NCBI GenBank assembly: GCA_964568805.1
Contig: CAZMRW010000002.1
Location: 54,053 to 118,052, forward strand
DNA: 64,000 bases
Origin: CAZMRW01 sp964568805
GTDB lineage: Bacteria; Pseudomonadota; Gammaproteobacteria; Methylococcales; Methylomonadaceae
Reading direction: 5' to 3'
Shown one piece after another: positions 60,097 through 64,000 of the stretch. Each line of letters begins with the position of its first letter. Position 1 is the stretch's first letter. The translations under genes and the position numbers were made by a program. The notes beneath the pieces were generated by a model. The model searched no databases, was not told the DNA's origin, and was given only the letters and a program-made list of their open reading frames with translations.

Positions 60097-62010
60097 CTAA
60101 ACAATGTCGGACGAGCGTTTAATCAAATTTGTTATGATCCACCAACTAAATTTCAAAAACATTGAGATTGCAAAAATGAAAAATACCCCTGCGTGATACA
60201 TTTCTTCCCAAATGGTTCCTTCTCTAAGATAGGGATTGCCGGGAGACATATTGGCAACCATATGAAATAAAAATAGTGAAGCGATAAAAACAGCGATGCT
60301 TATAAAAAACTTTTTTCCGGTTAGAAATAACGGGAAAAACGCCAAAATAGGGCATATCACGATTAACAGGCTAATAGTTGTATTAATTGAAGCGGTTAAT
60401 AATGGGTTCTGCAACTGCGACAATTTTTCTTTCGTTGCATTGCGTACCTCAATGACTTCATCCTGCAAAAGAGGAGCAATTTTTTGGATTGCTTCTTTTC
60501 CCTGTAATGCTATCAGTGCTTTCATTGCGCCAATGCGTATATTAGGCTCTTTAGCTTTTAAAAAATGGATAACAGTTGGAATGGCTTCCTTTGCCTGTAA
60601 TATTGCGACAGTCTCTAATGTCACTAGGCGCACTTCATGGTCGCTATCTTGCAGAAGAGGAATAATGCTTGGAACCGCTTCTTTTGCCTGCAAATCCTTT
60701 AGCAGGGTGACTGCCGTATAGCGCAGCTTTTTATCGCTGTCTTGCAAAAGCGGTATGACATTAGAAATCGCTTCTTTTTTAGGAATCGCTGCGTTTTCTT
60801 CTTGTTTTTGCTTCAATAGTTCCAACGCTCGAATGCGCACCTGGTTATCATGATCATGCAAGAGAGCAATAATACGAGGGACTATTTCTTTTTCCTGCAA
60901 TCGTGATAATGAATTTATCGCTTGAATGCGAATAGAGGCAACGTGGTCATTCAAAAGCGGGAGAATGCCGGTAATAGCGTTTTTTCCATCCAGATCTTCC
61001 AGTGCTGATATTGCGTTACTACGCACGTCAGTAACGCTATCTTGTAAAAGGGGAGTAATACCAGGAATTGCTTCTTTTGCCTTGACTCTGCGTAACATGC
61101 TTATTGCTGAAGAGCGCACTTTTGAATTGCTATCTTGCAAAAGAAGAATGATTCGAGGGACCGCTTCTTTTGCGTCTAGTTCCTGTAATGCTTGTATGGC
61201 GCTCAACCGTACATCGTTATCCTTATCTTTTAAAAGAGAACTAATTCCAGAAATTGCCTCTTTCCCTTGTAAAACGCTCAATACTTCTATTGCTCGAATA
61301 CGTACGTTGCTATCTTTATCTTTCAAAAGATCCGTAATACTGGAAATCGCCTCTTTTGCCCGCAATTCCGATAATGTGTTCATAGCACCCATGCGCACCG
61401 TGCTATCGTCATCTTTCAAGAGAGGAATAATATTTGGGATGGCCTCCTTTGCTTCCAATTGCAATAATGCTTCCATTGTTTTAATACGTACATTGTTATC
61501 TTTTTCTTTCAAAAGAGGAAGAATACCGGGAATCGCTTCCTTTGCACGGAATTGCACCAATACATTAATTGCTCTATCCCGTACATTGCTGTCTGTATCT
61601 TGTAAAAGAGGAATAATACGGGGAATGGCTTCTTTGGCACCTAATTGCCCCAGGACGTCTAATGCTGCATCGCGTACATAGGGCTCGCTATCTTGCAAAA
61701 GAGGAATAATACTGGGAATCGCTTCTTTTTCAGCTAATCGTTGCAACAGTTGTAGTACGTCTGTCCTGCTATTGCTTAAATTTTTGTCGTACTTTTTTGA
61801 AGCAGGAGCAATATTGGGAGATGTTTCTTTTTCTTGTAATTGCGCTAATACGGTTATTGTACTGTTGCTTGTCATTCTTGCGCCTGTCATTTTTCCTGCA
61901 AAACAGCTCTTTCCAGACCCGGAAGATGGATTAATACAGTTTTCAGCTAGAACACTATAATTTACTAAAAGCAAATTCATGGAAAAAATCAAACAGAGTA
62001 TTTTTTTCAT
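60097..62010 (-). CDS. Exported HEAT-repeat protein with C-terminal membrane helices
   Basis: 637 residues: a signal peptide ending near SVLAEN, a polar linker, about fourteen 31-residue HEAT-like repeats (residues 94-534) of the form AKEAIPxIIPLLQDxDxxVR, then three hydrophobic helices at about 541-565, 568-588 and 605-627. The ten or so residues between repeats 10 and 11 interrupt the register. There is no ATPase domain. Layout and repeat length echo the 1321-residue protein at 42.8 kb, but the repeat consensus differs. The gene is richer in A and T than its neighbours, a possible sign of transfer. Function unknown; a binding platform tethered to the inner membrane is the plain reading. Confidence 0.78.
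   Translation of the reverse strand: MKKILCLIFSMNLLLVNYSVLAENCINPSSGSGKSCFAGKMTGARMTSNSTITVLAQLQEKETSPNIAPASKKYDKNLSNSRTDVLQLLQRLAEKEAIPSIIPLLQDSEPYVRDAALDVLGQLGAKEAIPRIIPLLQDTDSNVRDRAINVLVQFRAKEAIPGILPLLKEKDNNVRIKTMEALLQLEAKEAIPNIIPLLKDDDSTVRMGAMNTLSELRAKEAISSITDLLKDKDSNVRIRAIEVLSVLQGKEAISGISSLLKDKDNDVRLSAIQALQELDAKEAVPRIILLLQDSNSKVRSSAISMLRRVKAKEAIPGITPLLQDSVTDVRSNAISALEDLDGKNAITGILPLLNDHVASIRIQAINSLSRLQEKEIVPRIIALLHDHDNQVRIRALELLKQKQEENAAIPKKEAISNVIPLLQDSDKKLRYTAVTLLKDLQAKEAVPSIIPLLQDSDHEVRLVTLETVAILQAKEAIPTVIHFLKAKEPNIRIGAMKALIALQGKEAIQKIAPLLQDEVIEVRNATKEKLSQLQNPLLTASINTTISLLIVICPILAFFPLFLTGKKFFISIAVFIASLFLFHMVANMSPGNPYLREGTIWEEMYHAGVFFIFAISMFLKFSWWIITNLIKRSSDIV
60409..61731 (-). repeat. 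About fourteen 93-bp coding repeats (HEAT units)
   Basis: Consecutive units share GGAATTGCTTCTTTTGC-like segments (on the plus strand) at 93-base spacing, broken once by a 21-base insertion between units 10 and 11. DNA identity between units is lower than in the 42.8-kb gene, so this array looks older. Confidence 0.8.
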
Positions 62011-62057
62011 ATTTACATAAGTGAGTTAGTATTAAATATTACGTAGCCTTGTGCCCA

Positions 62058-62849
62058 TCAAGGTTTATCAATCACTTCATCCCTCATCACATCAAATGCG
62101 TTGAATGCAATATTCAGGCTGAGTTTCAAGTTGATGATACAAGCAATGGTGGTGCTGGTAAAAATGCAGATCATGATAGCGATTTGGTATTTCACCGCCA
62201 ACAACGGTTCGCTGCCTCCCAGAATTTGCCCCGTCATCATGCCGGGCAATGATACCAGCCCCATGGTCGCCATACCGGCGATAGTCGGATTGAGCGCGGC
62301 TTTGATGGCATTCCGAAAGTACGGGCGCACAGCTTCCCAACGAGTCGCGCCCAGCATCAGAAAGGTCGCGTATTCGTTCTCGTTCTTGCGCAGTTCCGAA
62401 TAGAAGCGCTCCAATGCGATGACGTTTCCCTGCAAGCAGTTACCGAGGATCATTCCCGCCAAAGGAACGATATAACGGGCATCGTAATAGTGAGTCGGCT
62501 GGATGACCAGAATCACCAGATAGGCAGTAGAGAACAGTACGCTGGAAGCAATCGCGGTAAAGGCGGCCAAGGCAAAATAACGCACTTTCAATCCTGCACG
62601 GCGCAGAATAGTTAAATCGGCGACTATCAGCATCACCAGTATCCATAAGCCATTGAGCCAGGGATTGTTAAGATCGAACAGTGTTTTCAGATAAATTCCA
62701 ACCAGCGCTAACTGAATGCTCATGCGCAGGATGCCGATGCCGATATCCCGGTTCAGGCGCAGGCCTATCAGCCGGATTAGCAACCATGGCAGCAAGCAGA
62801 GACCATAGAGCAGCGCCATCTGCGGAATTTCAATATCCAGTGTTTCCAT
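62058..62849 (-). CDS. fetB: Iron efflux ABC permease FetB
   Basis: A 263-residue inner-membrane permease of the FetB/YbbM (UPF0014) family, with about seven helices and conserved blocks YIVPLAGMILGN, ATFLMLGATRWEA and GLVSLPGMMTGQILGG. With FetA it forms an exporter that lowers cytosolic iron under oxidative stress in E. coli. Its start overlaps the fetA end by 20 bases. Confidence 0.9.
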   Translation of the reverse strand: METLDIEIPQMALLYGLCLLPWLLIRLIGLRLNRDIGIGILRMSIQLALVGIYLKTLFDLNNPWLNGLWILVMLIVADLTILRRAGLKVRYFALAAFTAIASSVLFSTAYLVILVIQPTHYYDARYIVPLAGMILGNCLQGNVIALERFYSELRKNENEYATFLMLGATRWEAVRPYFRNAIKAALNPTIAGMATMGLVSLPGMMTGQILGGSEPLLAVKYQIAIMICIFTSTTIACIINLKLSLNIAFNAFDVMRDEVIDKP

Positions 62850-63498
62850 GACGCCTTACCTGAGTCAATCGGCCCGCTTCAAGTTCAAAAACAACGCCGC
62901 AGCGTTCAATCCACTCAGGGTCGTGAGCGACCGAAAGAACCGTCAGGTTTGAGTCGGAGAAAACATCGAACACCGCTTGTTTACTTTCTTCGTCCAGTGC
63001 ACTGGTCACTTCGTCCAGCAGATACAGTTTTTTTCCCAATAACAGCCCACGAGCCAGAGCAATACGCTGTTTTTCGCCGCCGGAAATATGGTTGCTGTTT
63101 CGGTTTAAAATGCCCTCGGGCAAGCGCAGCCGTTGCAATACCTCACTAAGTTGGGCCGGTGTAGGCGGATGGTCACGATGCGCTTTAAATTGAAAAGGCA
63201 GCAGCAAGGCTTTCCGCACGCTTTCGGCACCCAATACAGGCTCTTGTCCTATGTAAGCGGCGCAACTACGAATGGCCTGAACAGATAACGGGCTAAGCGG
63301 TTTTTCCTGAAAATATACCGTGCCGAGTGTGAGGGGATGGAGTCCCAGCATGGTTTTCAACACACTGGTTTTACCTGAGCCTGATTTTCCATATAACACC
63401 GCCTTTTCTCCAGGAAAGAGAACAAAGCTGATGTTGGAAAGTATCGTTTTTCCATGTGCCGTGACCGATACTTGGGCGAATCGAATGATAGGAGGCAT
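62830..63498 (-). CDS. fetA: Iron efflux ABC ATPase FetA
   Basis: About 222 residues. Walker A is GKSGSGKTSVLK, the signature ISGGEKQRIALARGL, Walker B LYLLDEVTSALDEE and the switch histidine lies in SVAHDPEW. Pairing with fetB identifies the system. The start is placed at MPPIIRFAQV because the ABC fold begins there; in-frame ATGs at 63555 and 63546 also exist, and none has a clear ribosome site. Confidence 0.88.
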   Translation of the reverse strand: MPPIIRFAQVSVTAHGKTILSNISFVLFPGEKAVLYGKSGSGKTSVLKTMLGLHPLTLGTVYFQEKPLSPLSVQAIRSCAAYIGQEPVLGAESVRKALLLPFQFKAHRDHPPTPAQLSEVLQRLRLPEGILNRNSNHISGGEKQRIALARGLLLGKKLYLLDEVTSALDEESKQAVFDVFSDSNLTVLSVAHDPEWIERCGVVFELEAGRLTQVRRHGNTGY

Positions 63499-63555
63499 AA
63501 GTAAATTAATTATGATGAAAGAGTCGTGTCCGGATTGCAACTCCATTTTTTCCAT

Positions 63556-64000
63556 CAGACAGCATTAGCAGTCCTGCCGTATCAACCGGCTTTTAAAAAG
63601 TGCCGGTAAAAGCGTCCAAATTTGCCAGCAGGCTTGGCTATCGCTGCGAGGCGGGAAGCCGAGTAGTCCCCAGAAGCGATAGGGCTGGGCGATTTCACGA
63701 AGCGCTGTATGCGTAGTGAAATTGCAAAGCCTCCCGAAATCGCGTCGAGTCATTGCGCAATAAGTTTCATACCCCTTATATGGACTCTTCGATTATTGCA
63801 AGCCAAGTTTCCACATTTAATGTCGCCAACAGAGATCATGATTGCTGCCATATATTCGGTCTCTTAGCAGAGGTTTTTTTACCTCAGGACCTTGATGAAT
63901 CTATCCGCGCACTTTTACCACTACCATGTTGACGGCTTCTTAAGAGCCTAATTCTACTTTGTTAAATTAACAGGGAATTAACACCGACCTAACCTGTTGA
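63556..64000. other. Right-end region without a supported gene
   Basis: About 445 bases upstream of fetA. A 62-residue minus-strand reading at 63565-63753 lacks a ribosome site and any family likeness. The promoter of fetAB is probably here. No RNA gene or repeat was recognised. Confidence 0.4.

Noticed and set aside
63565..63753. 62-residue minus-strand reading near the right end
   Set aside because: No ribosome site, no family likeness, short; not supported as a gene.

Overview
The window reads as a chromosomal segment of a gammaproteobacterium. The mix of a soluble NAD-linked [NiFe] hydrogenase, a gammaproteobacterial type sulfate ABC importer and a Family 2A encapsulin would fit an aquatic chemotroph or a Methylococcales-like methanotroph. 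That placement is inference: no 16S rRNA gene, methane-oxidation gene, tRNA or phage/transposase marker is present. I see no CRISPR array and no intact insertion sequence.

Region 1 (1-10,041) is a hydrogenase locus in two divergent units. hoxF-hoxU-hoxY-hoxH-hoxW on the minus strand encode a complete NAD-reducing hydrogenase with its maturation protease. hypF-hypC-hypD-hypE on the plus strand make the Fe(CN)2CO part of the cofactor. hypA and hypB, needed for nickel, must lie elsewhere. Region 2 (10,353-24,729) is a mixed stretch: an ArnT-like glycosyltransferase, a membrane protein fused to a nucleoside-2-deoxyribosyltransferase/TIR-like domain, a GbsR-type regulator with a matching pair of operators controlling an SDR-DoxX/DUF2269/DUF4166 unit, a sulfotransferase-like protein, NADP-isocitrate dehydrogenase, a YgiD-like dioxygenase, a methyltransferase and an FAD oxidoreductase.

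Region 3 (24,851-41,357) is a sulfur island and the most coherent system here. On the minus strand, in transcription order, lie yezD, an outer-membrane porin, sbp-cysT-cysW-cysA (periplasmic sulfate capture and import), a CysB-like regulator, cysM, serA, cysK, cysE (serine and cysteine synthesis), then a Family 2A encapsulin shell (SrpI-like) and its cargo, a SufS-type cysteine desulfurase with a long repeat-bearing N-terminal targeting extension. A divergent plus-strand pair, a TSUP permease and a TupA-like binding protein, adds another oxyanion route. Together they run from sulfate uptake through cysteine to a protein nanocompartment that removes, and in relatives stores, sulfur.

Region 4 (41,590-64,000) holds a radical-SAM protein, a 1321-residue exported HEAT-repeat/transmembrane/NACHT-like ATPase, a methyltransferase, a Cus-type metal efflux operon with an inserted CDF transporter, a DMT transporter behind a leader RNA with two mutually exclusive foldings, an FAD reductase beside an unrecognised 431-residue protein, a second exported HEAT-repeat membrane protein, and the FetAB iron exporter. 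The best candidates for something undescribed are the encapsulin/cysteine island with its leader terminator, the pair of membrane HEAT proteins, the DMT leader and the membrane-anchored deoxyribosyltransferase-like protein.
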